NCBI GenBank assembly: GCA_030268105.1
Contig: BSDZ01000094.1
Coordinates: 1,922,501 to 1,986,500, forward strand
Reading direction: 5' to 3'
DNA: 64,000 bases
Source: Volvox africanus
Lineage: Eukaryota > Chlorophyta > Chlorophyceae > Chlamydomonadales > Volvocaceae
The position numbers and the translations under genes are program-made. Of this stretch, positions 42,701-57,100 are shown one piece after another. Within the stretch, counting starts at the first letter, position 1, and each line of letters opens with the position of its first letter. The notes under the pieces are model-generated. The model did no database searches, was not told the DNA's origin, and saw only the letters and a list, made by a program, of their open reading frames with translations.

Positions 42701-45700
42701 GGCAGGGCAGGGCAGGGCAGGGCAGGGCAGGGCAGGGCAGGGCAGGGCGGGGCGGGCAGGGCAGGGCAGGGCAGGGCAGGGCAGGGCAGGGCAGGGCAGG
42801 GCAGGGCAGGGCAGGGCAGGGCAGGGCAGGGCAGGGCAGGGCAGGGCAGGGCAGGGCAGGGCAGGGCAGGGCAGGGCAGGGCAGGGCAGAAGTTATTTAT
42901 ATAGATATCTTGACTCGTTACGAATTTAGAACTCAAATAAACCGTCAACTCCTTGTAACGCGATTGATTGGCTGGTATTTCTTTTAATCCACACAGAGGA
43001 TTTTCAGATGTGACAACTCGCCCGCCTTGGAGGCTGCCTCTGTAACCTCCATGCGAACCCATTGTGTTGACCGCAAACGCGCCTTACTGTGTGCGTGTGT
43101 GTAGGACCTGATGCGTGTCGCTCCCGACATCACCAACGTGGTGGAGTCCTGCACGTTTGAGGGCCGCCAGGAGCGGTTGGAGAACATGCAGACGATGCTG
43201 GAGCAGTGCGAGAAGGCGCTGCAGGTGCAGTGGGCAACCGTTCTCACCTAGTTCTTCCCATCACGGTCGTATCCCCTTTTTTTAACCCTTTTAGTTACCT
43301 TCACGTCTTGGGCCTAAGCGTTTCCTTACAACTGGACCCGTCTGGACCAGAAGGCAAGGTTGCCGGTACGGCGATCACTCCCTATCGGGATGTCCTGTAG
43401 GGGAAGTAGGCGGAAAATCGAGATTTCATTAATTGGCCCAGGTTGCTCCGAGATCAAAACCCTGATTCTCCAAAGCCTTTCGTTGACTTGTCGCGAATTT
43501 CAACGTTCCCGAACCTTAGGACTTTAAAAATCATGCCAAATCCCTCTTTGCTTTTCACGCTGCCGCTGCTTCTGCCCACAGGAGTACCTGGAGACCAAGC
43601 GTGTGGCCTTCCCGCGCTTCTACTTCGTGTCCCCAGCGGACCTGCTGGACATCCTGTCCAAGGGGTCCAATCCGCAGCTTATCCTGCGCCACTTGCAAAA
43701 ATGCTTCGACAACATCGACAACCTCTCCTTCAGGTGGGAAGCACGGTTGTTTTGCTGGCAATTGCTTTCTTGTTGGGCTGGAAGGGGAAGAAGAAGAAGA
43801 AGATAATGATGATACTCTTTCTTCATCGACTTTGGCTTTGGAAGATAATCTGTTCGCCATATGAGACGAATTTTTGGTCCTCATTTACCTTGTGTGTATT
43901 TGATTTTGGATTTTGGATCTTGCAGGAAGGACGAGCGCGGCGATCCCACCAAGATCGCCACGCACATGCACTCCAAGGAGGGCGAGGTGGTGGAGTTCGT
44001 GGCGGACTGCTCCTGCGATGGCCCCGTGGAGGTTTGGCTGCAGAACGTTGTGGACAGCATGAAGTTGGCGCTGCAGGTGGAGTTCCGCAAGGCCATCCCC
44101 ACCTATGACGAGATGCCGCGTACCACCTGGCTGTACAAGTACAGCGCGCAGAACACCGTGGTGGTCAGCCGCACATTCTTCACGCAGGAAGTCAACGAGG
44201 CTTTCGACGACCTGGAGGAGGGTGAGCGGGCTGCAAGTGGGGCTGTAAGTGGGTAAAGTCCTGTCCCCCTTCACATTCGTTACGACCTCGCGCACCTTCT
44301 TTTGCCACTGAGCGTTGATCAACAGTTTGGGGCTCTCGAGCTTTTCTTAAATCCTGTTTTATTAAACAGAAGTGCCAATTACATTACTCCAGGTAACGAG
44401 GAGGCGCTCAAGGTGGAACTGGACCGCCAGGTGCAGCAGCTGGCGGACCTGATCGATGATATCAACAAGGAGCAGACCTCCCTGGATCGAAAGAAGCTCA
44501 TCACGCTGTGCACCATCGACGTCCACTCCCGTGACTTGGTCCAGAAGCTCATCGACGAGCGCGTGGAGGATCAGATGTGCTTCCAGTGGCAGTCGCAACT
44601 CCGGTACATACAGTCAGAGAAGACCAAGACGTGCCAGGTCAACATCTGCGATGCGGAAATCGCCTACAGCTACGAGTACATCGGCAACTGCGGCTGCCTT
44701 TGCATCACACCTCTCACAGATCGTTGCTTCATCACACTCACTCAGGCCCAGCGGTTGGTTCTCGGCGGCGCACCGGCGGGTCCGGCCGGCACGGGCAAGA
44801 CGGAGACGACGAAGGATCTAGCGCGCGCTCTGGGAATTCAGTGCTACGTGTTCAACTGCTCGGACCAGATGGACTACAAGGCCATGGGACACACCTACAA
44901 GGGTCTGGCGCAGACGGGCGCTTGGGGCTGCTTCGATGAGTTCAACCGCATTCCGGTGGCCGTGCTGTCTGTCTGCAGTACGCAGTATAAGACGGTGTTG
45001 GACGCAATCCGTGCGAAGAAGGAACGGTTCATTTTTGAGGATGCGGAGATCAGTCTGAAGCCCACGGTCATGGCCTTCATTACCATGAATCCTGGCTATC
45101 CAGGCCGTGCTGAGTTGCCCGAGTCGCTCAAGGTGTGTATGTACCGATGTAGGCATATGCTCTTCGGACCTTATGAACTCCGGACCTTATGAACTCCGGA
45201 CGGCGCCGTGCTGGTTTGACTCGTCTCACTCCTGCCTTACCCACACTTTCTGGATTGCATTGCCAAGCTGCGCTGTGAAACCGGCTTTTAGAATTCTTCA
45301 TGGCCATCGAAAACGCCGTTGATTGAACTGCAGCTGCTGGACCTGTTGCTGCCGGTGCTACTGTCGTTCTTCGTCGCTTCCACGAAACGTTTTCCTTTCT
45401 CTTGTCTGTTTTGGGTTTTCGAATCAATTTACCCTTACCCGTTACCTCCGTCGAGGGTTCGTTTGACTGGGGCCCTGGGGGTGAGTTCCTTTCTTCTTGT
45501 ACCTTACCTTCCCTGTACCTTACCCTTCCGCTACCACTACAGGCACTCTTCCGCCCGGTGTCGATGGTGGTGCCCGATCTGGCCCTCATCTGTGAGATTA
45601 TGCTCATGGCGGAGGGCTTCCAAATGTCGAAGATTCTGTCGCGTAAGTTCGTCATTCTGTACAAGCTGTGCGAGGACCTGCTGTCCAAGAGCCGTCACTA

Positions 45701-48700
45701 CGACTGGAAGCTGCGCGCTATCAAGACTACGCTGTACGTGGCTGGTGGCATGAAGCGTGCGGCGCCTGAGCTGAGCGAAGACAAGGTGAGAATGTTGCCC
45801 CCCCTCGTCTCTTACCCCTTCCTTTCTGCCCCTCCCTGCCCTTTCCTGTCTTCCTGATCCCTCTGTGTACCGTAATTTCTTAGGGTTCATCACTTGGTCC
45901 ATGTGGCGACTTTGGTTGCGGCACCTAAATTGTAATTTAGTTGTTGTTACCCAGACCTTTTTTCATATATTTGTATTGTCCCTTACCTCTACCGTTATCT
46001 TTGTTTCTGGTACTTGTTTTAGGTCAAATGCCAACAACCAGCTGGTCTGGTCTTTTTTTCCCATACACGTGCAGGTGCTGCTTCGCGCACTGCGCGACTT
46101 CAACCTCGGCAAGTTGACGGCCGACGACACCAGCATCTTCATGGGCCTGCTGAACGATCTGTTTCCGAAGACCCTGGAGCTGGTGCCTCGCGCGTTGGAC
46201 AAGGCCTTCGACGAAGCGGTGCGTGTGATTGCGTGTGTTTCTAATAACTAACCGGCAGGCACTCGAAAGCTGGAGCCCTATTTGTGTGTGCGCGTGTGTG
46301 TACGCCCAGGTGTGTGTATTGTGAGCGCGCCGGTGGTGGTCAAGCTTGGGAACCGTGAGTTTACCTAAATGATACCCGTGGCGGAGTGCTCCACTGGGGA
46401 AGTACACACATCCTGCATAATCGTTTAAGAAACAGACACTATGGCACTGATGAACTTCGGGCTTTCCCCTCCTTTCGATGTCAGCCATCATCCGACTTTT
46501 CCTCGTTCCTTCAGTATCAGCACCAGGTTTCGTTTTATCCGCCTTACCCCTCCCCGCACTCCCCTCCGTCAACAGGCTGCTAAGGCGGCCACCGAGCTGG
46601 GCTATCAGCCAGATGAGCAGTTCCTTCTCAAGATTAGCCAGCTCCGGGAGTTGTTCGTGGTGCGGTGGTCGGTCTTCCTGCTAGGCTCCGCGGGCTGCGG
46701 CAAGACAGCGGTGTGGCGCACGCTCATGCGCGCGCAGAACGCCATCGGCGAGAAGACGGTGTACCAGGTAGGCTGCCGGTACTCTTGGTCGAGGGGTTGT
46801 CGCCTCGTGGGCGGGATTTTCTCTTAATGCGAAGCCCCTTGCACTGTTAAAAAATTCTGGGTTTCACACGTACGAGCCCGGTCTCCGAAACCCTCACACA
46901 CGGTCAGCAAGTTACTTGTGGTAACTTGGATTCCGTTTCCTATCTGTAATGCATGTTGCCAACGTCCGGAATGCCAATAAGGGCTAAGCAGCTGTGTAAA
47001 CAGTTTTTGAGCTGTAATTAGTGTTGCGCTCTAGTGCCTGTCTTTTCCCCAGCACGATGCTTCTTTGTCGACAGCTTTAGACAGTTTAATGGGAATCTCG
47101 GTTAATAATAATAATAACAGTATAGTAGTATAAAAATATTGGTTTTGTTTGCATTCATATTCTTAATCCTCTTCCTAATCCTCAGGCTGTCAACCCCAAA
47201 GCCGTCACCCGCAATGAGCTGTACGGCTACCTGCACCCGGCCACTCGTGAGTGGAAGGAGGGGCTTATGTCCGTGACCTTCCGCAACATGGCCAACAACA
47301 AGTCCAACAAGCATCAGTGGATTGTGCTGGATGGCGACATTGACGCTGAGTGGATTGAGTCCATGAACACTGTCATGGACGATAATAAGATGCTTACACT
47401 GGCCTCCAACGAGCGTATCCCGCTGACGCCCTCCATGCGCCTGCTACTGGAGATCAACCACATGGTGCACTGCTCACCAGCTACGGTGTCGCGCGGTGGC
47501 GTCATCTTCATGAACGCTGACGATGTGGGCTGGCAGCCCGTGGTGTGGAGCTGGATCGACAAGCTGGAGGTGCGTCACCAGGATTAGATTGGTGTGGGAA
47601 TCGACAGGGCGGGAGACAGGAAGTAAAAGTGTGAGTCGCTGTGCGTGTGTTTGACGGGAAAGGAAAGTACAATATTTTGTTTTTGTACCTTTGCTTACCT
47701 GATCCTTTCAGGCTGCGGAGTACCGGCCACTGCTCACGGCACTGTTCACCAAGTACGTGGACCCCTGCCTGGAGCACTGCCGCCGCAACTTCAAGACGGT
47801 GGTGCCACTGCCGGCCGTCAACCAGGCGATGACCATCTGCAAGATCCTGGAAGGGATCTTGCCCAAAGAAACCGTCAGGTAGGTCAGGTGGATTAATCCG
47901 CCTTCCGAGCACGGGATGTCGCCATCAAGGGATCAGTCACGTGCGTCATGTGTGTAATGACATCCAAAAAGTACACGTGAGAGTCTTTCGCTTATCCGTT
48001 ACAGCTGCCTTACCCATCGCCACCTGATGAAGGACATTACGCAACTTGTGCTGTACCTCGCACGAGAATCTAGCGTGCGGGTGGAACTAAATTATATGTA
48101 ATATGATATCAATGGGGGTGCTAATTAAAAAATATCGAATGTAGATATTAAAGCGGGTGGAACTTAAAAGGTTATGTATAAAGTTTAATATTAAAGCGAG
48201 TGGAAAGTAAAAATGTATCTGATATAATAGTAAAGCGAGTGGAAATCAAGCGTCTGTCTTTGCACCACCCTCGTTTTTTCCCAAGGCCTAGGCAGAAATT
48301 AACTCTTACTCTCCGCTACCCTCTCCACCTACCTACAGGGGTGCCCCACCTCCCGACAAGAAGCTGCTTCACTACCACTTCGTGTTCGCTTGCATTTGGG
48401 CTTTCGGTGGTTGCATGCTCGTGGACAAGGTCTCGGACTACCGCATGCAGTTCTCGAAATGGTGGGTTTCGGAGTGGAAAGACGTGCAGTTCCCGGAGAA
48501 GGGCCTTGTGTACGACTACTTTGTGGACGAGCAGCAGTGCATCATGGTGCCTTGGGAGGAGAAGGTGATCAAGTTCCAGTACATCCCCGGCGACTTCGGA
48601 TCGTTGTTCGTACCAACGGTCGAGACGACACGTCTGACGTACTTCCTGGACTCTCTCATTTCCAACAAGCACTTTGCGATGTTCGTCGGCAACACGGGTA

Positions 48701-51700
48701 CCGGTAAGTCCGCTATCATGGTCAACAAGCTCCGGTCCATGGACACGGAATCGATGACGTACTACACCATCAACATGAACTCGCTATCCGAGGCGCCCGC
48801 GCTGCAGATCATCCTGGAGCAGCCCCTGGAGAAGAAGTCGGGTGAGTCGGGGACGTGGGGAGATGGCGGCGTGAACCTGCGGGCGAAATGTTTTTTCGGC
48901 AGAGCGCGAAGGGAATATGCGGATGAGTCGGGAAAAAAAGTAACAAGAAAAGGCTTTTTATCTTGAATGGTGCTACTGTCTTTTATCCCACTCTCTCCGT
49001 CGACTTCCTAATAGATACACATACACATACACATCACGTAATACGTGCGTGTACACACACCCAAACACACAGGGGTGCGGTACGGCCCTCCGGGATCTCG
49101 TCGCATGGTCTACTTCGTGGACGATATGAACATGCCGCTGGTGGACAAGTACGACACACAGTCCTCCATCGAGTTGCTGCGCCAGATGGTCGACTACCAT
49201 GGCTGGTACGACAAGGTCAAGATCCAGCTCAAGGAGATCATTAATTCCCAGATGGCTGCGTGCATGAACCCTACCGCCGGCTCCTTCAACATCACGCCGC
49301 GCATGCAGCGCCACTTCGTGACTTTCGCCGTGCAGATGCCCACCAGCGACATCACGCGCGCAATGTACTTCCAGATCATCGACGGGCATATGTCCTCCTT
49401 CGACCCGGATATGATGAAGATGGCGAACAAGCTGGTGGATGCGACAATCGAGCTGCACCGCAACGTAGGTAGTATCCTGTATGCTGTCTTGGGAAGAAAG
49501 TGCCCCGCCCTCGCCCGCGCGGTATTACTTCTTTCTTTCTTCTCATTCTCTCATACCTGTATCGTTCATGTCAACATCTTGTATGCTGTATGCTGTATGC
49601 TGTGTGCTATATGCCGTGTTGTGGTGCAGTGGTGCGTATGAATGTGTTCAGGGACTGTACCCCATGAGCCTTCCAGAGCCATGCCCAATGAGCGTTCTCA
49701 CTTCACTATCAGTATTGCTATTTCTGCTCCACTGTTTCATCTCTGTGCTACCGGCAGTAGCCATTCAGTACTTTGGAGCTGAACAGTCACTCACCATGCC
49801 CCAGAGCTCTGTTCCCGGCACCGTGTCCCTAGCCTTTCCATCTCGTCGTATCGTATCCTGTAAGCCTCGATCAGGGAGAGAGGGAGAAAGGGATGCCTTA
49901 TCTGCCCTTCCGCCCTTCCGTACTGCTTGTGACTTTCGCAGGTGATGAACAACTTCCTGCCGTCCGCGATCAAGTTCCACTACCAATTCAACCTCCGCGA
50001 CTTGTCCAACATCACCCAGGTAGGTTTCTGGGCTTGTTGGTCCAGCCTCCCGTGAGGCCCTGGCGGGCATTAGTACCTGTTTTGGCTGTTTGTTTCGTCC
50101 TCGTCATGACCTAGCCATGTTGTTGGTTTTGCCTTAAGTTTCATAGCGACGATCGGTTGGGGCCCTTCGCCTCGTGCCTTTTTTCTCCTGTGTTTATTCA
50201 ACTGCAACTTGCAGGGTTTGTGCCGTATGATCAAGGAGTACTACCGGGAGCCGATCAAGGCAGCCCGCCTCTGGGTTCACGAATGCGAACGTGTCTTCCG
50301 CGACCGCATGATCAACGACGCGGACATGGTCAAGTTTGATGAGTTCCGTGTCGCTGTCACGAAGAAGTGAGTGTGATGCAGCGGCAACGGACGATTCCGT
50401 TCATCCACTCGTCTATCCGTCCGTCCGTCCATCCGTCGGTTACGGCTATCCCTTCCTATTCCCGTCCCGCCCTTCACCCTCACCCTCACCCTTTTTTATT
50501 AAGAGGAGTCCCCTGGGAAACCAAAGCCTCCGAGGTTAAATGAAATACCTAATACCTGACCATAATACCTACCTGATCATTACCAACTCCGTTGGTCCGT
50601 CTTTCTGTTAATCCGTCCGTCCATCGGCCCATCGGCCCATCCGTCTTCCTGTCTATCCGTCCATCCCGGTTTTTGATGTTTCCTTTTTAACCATGAATCT
50701 GTACAATAAAAATCCTGAGTAAGAAAAATCCTGCAATATTTTTCCGAAGGGAATCTTGGCATATATCATTAATATTTTGTCCGTCGACCATGCGCCCGCA
50801 GGTACTTCGATGACTGTGGCGGCATGGCGGCCATCGAGGAGCGTCCGCTCATCTACGCCTCGCACGCCTCCATGACTTATACCTCCGACGACATCCCCGT
50901 CTACTGTTCCCTCTCCTCTTATGACGTGCTTCGCAAGACGCTGGAGGACAAGCTGCGCGAATACAACGAATCAAACGCCGTCATGGAGCTCGTCCTGTTT
51001 CAACAGGCCATGGAACACGTCACGCGCATTAGCCGGATCATCGACCTGCCTCGTGGCAACGCCATGCTTGTGGGTGTTGGTGGCTCCGGCAAACAGTCCC
51101 TCGCTCGCCTGGCGTCGTACATCTGCGGTTATGAAGTCTACCAGATTTCCGTCTCGTCCACATACGGCATTGCTGACTTTAAGGAGAACTTGTTGGGGTT
51201 GTATCGCAAGGCCGGCACGAAGGGCATCCCCATTACTTTCCTGATGACGGATAACCAGATTGTGAAGGAGGGCTTCCTGGTTTACATCAACGACTTGCTG
51301 TCGACCGGCTACATCGCCGACCTCTTCACGGCGGAGGACAAAGAGGCGTTCTGCAATGCCGTACGCAATGAAGTCAAGGGTGCCGGCATCCTGGACACGA
51401 TGGAGAACTGCTGGGACTTCTTCATTGACAAGGTGGGGGTGGGGATTTCGCCAACTGTCCCCTTGTATGTGCGGATGGATGCATACTGAAAACATCTATC
51501 TATATATATATATATAAATAGATAGAGGAAAAAGAGAAAACAGAGAAATGGGCGGAATGAGGAACGAGGAACGGAACGAAGAACCTAACTCGGAATAGAA
51601 CTCGGGAATGTGTGTGGTTGGAACGAGGAACGCGCAAGGCAAATGTGATCAGGAATGGAATGGATTATATAGCCATGAAAAAGCTGTGACTGTTCGTGTT

Positions 51701-54101
51701 TGTGTGTGTGTGTGTGTATCCGGCTTTTGTGTTGTACGGAAAGACATGTCGTGTTTGTCTCTCCTTTACGCGTTCTCGATGGCTATGGTGTTCTCGATAA
51801 GAAAAAATACGTGAAGTTCCCCGATTGCCTGTTTTGGATTTACTATTATTATTACCCTTGATTGTTTTAATGAAATATTCGTATATGATGAAGCTATATT
51901 AGCTATAGTTGAAGCTACATCAGCTTCTTTGCTGATATAGCTGCCCCATCACATGCACAATGCGGCTTTCACTTATGTTTGTGAACTTAAATCGTATTGT
52001 CGTACTTATGATTGTACTCGTACTGCTACAGGTCCGCCGGTTCCTCCACATCGTGCTGTGCTTCTCCCCCGTGGGCGACAAGTTCCGCATCCGCGCTCGC
52101 CAATTCCCAGCCTTGGTCAACTGCACCATGTTTGACTGGTTTCATGGTTGGCCCGGCGAGGCGCTGGTGTCCGTGGCGCAGCGCTTCCTCGTGGATGTGC
52201 CCAATATGGACGAAAGCGTACGCGAGAACATCGCCTACCACATGGCCTATGCGCACCAGTGCGTGTCGGAGGCTTCGGAGCGCTTCAAAGAGGCCTTCCG
52301 CCGGTACAACTACACCACACCAAAGTCATACCTGGAGCTTATCAGCCTGTACAAGACGCTGCTGCAGGTAGAGGGGAAAGCGGGGCGGGGCCCGGGGGCT
52401 GGGTTAGGGACGAACCTTACATCCCGTTTACCATGGACCAGGGGTCCACCCTTGATCCCTTACGTGGACGAATGCCCTGGCAAATGTCCGCGCCGGCTCG
52501 GTATGGTGATCTATGCTGCGGCGCTTTCTGCTGGTACAGCAAAGCTTGTAACCAATAACCGCTACAGGTACCGAGCCTTATACTTTTACTTTCTTACTGC
52601 CTTTCTAATGACTTGGTTTTTTTACGTTTACATTAATCCTGAGCGTGCTGTATGTTTTTCTTTTCCGGCTGCCTTTTCGCAAAACAAAAAATCGGTTTAC
52701 AGATTAAGCGCGAGGACCTGCGGCGCAGCAAGGAGCGCCTAGAGAATGGCATTGACAAGATCGCCCAGGCGTCGTCTCAGGTGACGGATCTGCAGCGCGT
52801 GCTAAAGGAGGAGCAGATTGTGGTGGAGGAGAAGAAGGCGCAGACGGACGAGCTCATCGTGTCCATCGGCCGTGAGAAGGCGGTGGTGGATCAGGCCGTG
52901 GAGGCCGGCCGCGAGGTGGGTGGCCATCATCCACATGCCCGTGGTGAAGGGTCGGAGGGAAGGGAGGGGCGAAGAAAAGGGGAATGCGGAGGGGGTCATT
53001 CTGCAGGGAGTGGCACCATCGCGGAGGGGGGCCCCAGCCGGAGCCACATCTACCGCAGATGTGGCTCCGGATGGCCGCCCCTCCGCGAAGCTACCACCTC
53101 GCAAGGCAAGGCAAAACCCACCGTACAATTCTTTTCCTCTCCCTCCCTCACCTCCCTAAGACCCCTGAAAAGATTTACGTGTATAACCCACTTGCAGGAC
53201 GAGGACGCTGCGACGAAGCTGCAGGCCGATGTGTCCGCCTTCCAAGCCGAGTGCGAGCGCGACCTGGCGGAAGCGGAGCCTATTATTCAGCAGGCGGAGG
53301 CGGCGCTGGACTCCCTCAACAAGAAGGAGCTGTCAGAGTTGAAGTCGTTCGGTAGCCCCGCCGCGGAGATCGTGCAGGTGGCAGCGGCCTGCCTGGTGCT
53401 GACGTGCGGCGGCAAGATTCCGAAGGACAGGGACTGGAACGCGGGCAAGAAGATGATGGCAGATGTGAACTCGTTCTTGGCGAGTCTGAAGAGCTTCGAC
53501 AAGGATAACGTGCCGGTAGGTGATGATAAACCAGGAGACAAAATTTGGTGCAAATTTGGGTGGAGTTGCGAATCGGACCGAACGCACTTGGTGACGCCGG
53601 TGAACACTATTTTGGCGTGATGGTGTGTGAAGGCGTCGCGAAGGTGACCAGCGAGATGTGACTGATAACAGAAATGTCTTTATTTTTAAATAAGACTTTG
53701 GACTCTTCTTAATTTACTGATCTTGAAAATTTTTAGTTAGACACTAACTCTTTGCCTAACTATCAAACCAAAGACAGTGTAGACTTGCGCTTGGAATGAA
53801 ATGTATTTATTTTTTCTCAATAGTTACACAATAACGGTCAAAACTTGTTACGGGTTCAACACGTCATGGGGATAGGATGGTATGTGACGCGGCAGGTAAG
53901 GGATTTGTAGCCCATGTGGATTATGAACGGGACGTCCTATGCACCTGTGTCCTTCTCTCCCTCTCCGCGCCGCACTCACCCGCACCCTCACTCTTACTCT
54001 GACTCACGCTCGGGGGAAGGAAAGCAAAGGAAAGCATCATCACCCCCTCCCCCCCACGCTTCTCTCTCTCTCTCCCTCCCTCTCCCTCTCTCTCTCCCTC
54101 C

Positions 54102-54140
<39 letters not shown>

Positions 54141-57100
54141 TCACTCACTCACGCACACACATTCTCTGTCTGTGTCGCTCAGGTGGTTTCCGTGGAGACC
54201 TGCGAGAAGGACTACATTTCCCTGCCGGGTTTCACTCCGGAGAACATCAAGGGCAAGTCCGCCGCCGCTGCCGGTCTTTGCAGCTGGGTAATCAACATCT
54301 GCAAATACTTCCGTATCTACCAGGTGGGTCCCTCGCCTGGGCGGTGGGCTGGGCAAGTTACGTAGGCTGGCAAGATAAGTAGAACGTCAAAAGATTAGGT
54401 AAACAAATGGCGTTTATGCCCAATGGCTTGGCGGCTTAGGAAGTAAGATTAGAGAAAAATCTAATATATAATATGAAAACCCGTTAGAGGAATAGCAAAA
54501 GGCTGTTTTTTATTGCTCGAAATACTTTTTCGTTCGTTCTGCTCTGTATGTTATAGGTGGTGGCGCCCAAGCGCGCGGCCCTGGCGGAAGCGAACAAGAA
54601 GCTCGACGCCGCGAATCGGAAGCTCAGCGGCATCCGAGCGGAGGTGAAACGCCTGCAGGACCGCGTGACCCTTCTGGAGCAGAGCTTGATGAAGGCCACG
54701 GAGGATAAGAACGCCGCCATTGCACAGGCGGAGCGCACCGCGCGTAAGGCCCAGATGGCCGAGCGCCTCATCAATGGCCTGTCCGGGGAAAACACCCGCT
54801 GGGGCGCGGAGATCAAGCGTCTGGAATCCCTCGAGGGTCGGTTGGTGGGCGATGTCCTCATCGCGTCGGCTTTCGTATCGTATGCTGGGCCCTTCAATAT
54901 GCAGTTCCGTAAGGCCCTGGTAGATGAGAAGTGGCTGCCGGATATCATCGAGCGTCAGATTCCGATGACGTCGGGCATCAAGCCGTTGGATTTGCTAACG
55001 GATGACGCGACAAAGGCCAAGTGGGCGAATGAGGGTCTGCCAACGGATCCGCTGTCGGTGGAGAACGGCGCCATCATGTCGAATGCGAGCCGATGGGCGC
55101 TAATGATCGATCCGCAGCTGCAAGGCATCCGGTGGATTATTAACAAGGAGACCAACAACGGACTCGTCATCATTCAACAGAGCCAGCCCAAGTACATCGA
55201 CCAGGTAAATGACTTGTGCGGCGCTGCGACGTGTGTTGTCTAGCTCTTAGCATAACGTAGCCTACCGCAGCATAGCTTAGCTTGGACAACCTTTCAAAGT
55301 GCTTGGTCGGCATAGCTTGCGCCAAGGAAGCGGCGGGTATTTCTATCCGTTCTGCGAGCGAGCTTGTAAGTCTCCGTTATCCTACCGGGTTTCGGAGCCG
55401 AGCTGACGGACTGGTGGTAAAACAGGGTTCAATTTTTTATCACCTCTTCGGGGATTGCGCGCAATCCAAGGTAACGTGCCGGATAGGCAAATTTCAAAGG
55501 CAGGCCGCACTGGCTTAGATCGTACTTTAAATTTAACCCTATTGCCATACCCTCAATTTAAAGCTGTCACTCTCATGCTTGTTCTCAGTCCTATTGTCGC
55601 TATAACTCTCACTCTCATCCTCACTGCGTGCTTCCCCGTCTTCCTGCACTTTACCCCTTTGCCGCCCCTCCTTTCACCCAGGTCATCCACTGCATTGAGA
55701 ACGGCTGGCCCCTGCTCATCGAGAATCTGCCAGTGGACATCGATGCCGTACTAGATCCCGTGATTGGCAAAATGACCATTCGCAAGGCCCGCAACGTCAT
55801 CATGAAGATCGGAGATACGGAGGTCTCGTACGACACCCGCTTCAGGTTGTATCTACAGACCAAGCTCTCCAACCCGCACTACAAGCCTGAAGTGGCCGCA
55901 CAAACAACGCTGGTTAACTTCTGCGTTACGGAGAAGGGTCTGGAGGATCAGCTGCTGGCTCTGGTGGTGGATCACGAGCGTCCTGATCTCCAGGAGCAGG
56001 CAGCCGGTCTGGTCCGCTCGCTCAACGAGTACAACATCACGCTGGTGGAACTGGAAAATAACCTACTCTATAACCTGGCGAACGCCACGGTGAGAAGGGT
56101 CCATTGTTTTGGATAGGCTTTCTGTTCTTCCTCTTTTACTGTCCCTCTTTCTCTCTCTTTGTTCTCTCTCCCCCCTTCCTTTCTCTCTATCCACCTTTGT
56201 GTGCGTGTATGTGTGTGAGGAGAGAATATTATTTATTTGATTCGGATTTCGGACCCATGATAAGATCCACGCAATGGCCAGGATTAGGTAGCGTGGATTG
56301 CATTTTATCGGCGCTAGTGCGATTCTTTCCTTTCTTGTCCTGGTCTGCTTTCGCCCCGCTCCACTCTCCTCGTCCGGCTTCGTGTGATATGCCTGTAGGG
56401 CAACATTTTGGAAAACATTGAGCTGATTGAGGGTCTGGAAGAGACGAAGCGCACCGCTGTGGAGATCGAGGAGAAGGTCAAGCTGGCTAAGCTGACCGAA
56501 GTCCAGATTGCCAAGGCGCGCGAGGTGTACCGCCCGGTCGCGACCCGTGGGTCACTGGTGTACTTCCTGATCGACAACCTTAATGCTCTAGACCGCGTGT
56601 ACCACTACTCGATGGCCAATTACGTGTTCGTGCTCAAGAAGGGCATGGACATGACACCGGGCAGCAAGGATGAGAGCAAGGTAAGTGTTTGTGTGTGTGC
56701 ATGGGTCAACGGATGTGAGTTCAAGAAGCGCAAGAAGAACGGCAGAAGTATACCTAAATCCTTCTTATTGAAGGGCACGCACGCATTTTTCTTCGCTTTA
56801 AATTCAACCCTGTTGCTATACCCTCAATTTATAACTGTCACTGTCGTGTCACTCTTGTTCTGAGTCCTATTGTCGCTATAACTCTCACTCTCACCCTCAC
56901 TCTTATTGTCACTGTCACTCTTGCTCTTGCTCTCAGCGTTCTTGTCACAGTTCGTGCACGCACCCCCTTGCCACGTGCATTGATCGCATGTATGCTGCTT
57001 CCTCAAACACACACAGACTCACACATTGAAGAACCATTCTTTCTATAATGACCGCACTCCCTCACGGCCGTCCTTCCGCCTCCTCTTCCTTCCCTCATCT

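Larger units (their letters stand above)
52032..55204 (+). other. Dynein heavy chain exons 33-37: AAA4 end, stalk, microtubule-binding domain, AAA5 start
   Basis: Exons 52032-52367, 52703-52915, 53198-53515, 54183-54323 and 54557-55204 encode about residues 2995-3546. Heptad-rich CC1 begins in exon 34 ([17 protein letters not shown]). The tip that binds the microtubule spans the end of exon 35 and exon 36 ([20 protein letters not shown], then AGLCSWV). CC2 opens exon 37 ([19 protein letters not shown]). AAA5 starts near [17 protein letters not shown]. Confidence 0.92.

Noticed and set aside
42438..43062. Open frames with GQGRA or ALPCP repeats up to about 200 codons
   Set aside because: They are translations of the intronic GGGCA array, which is flanked by well supported dynein exons.
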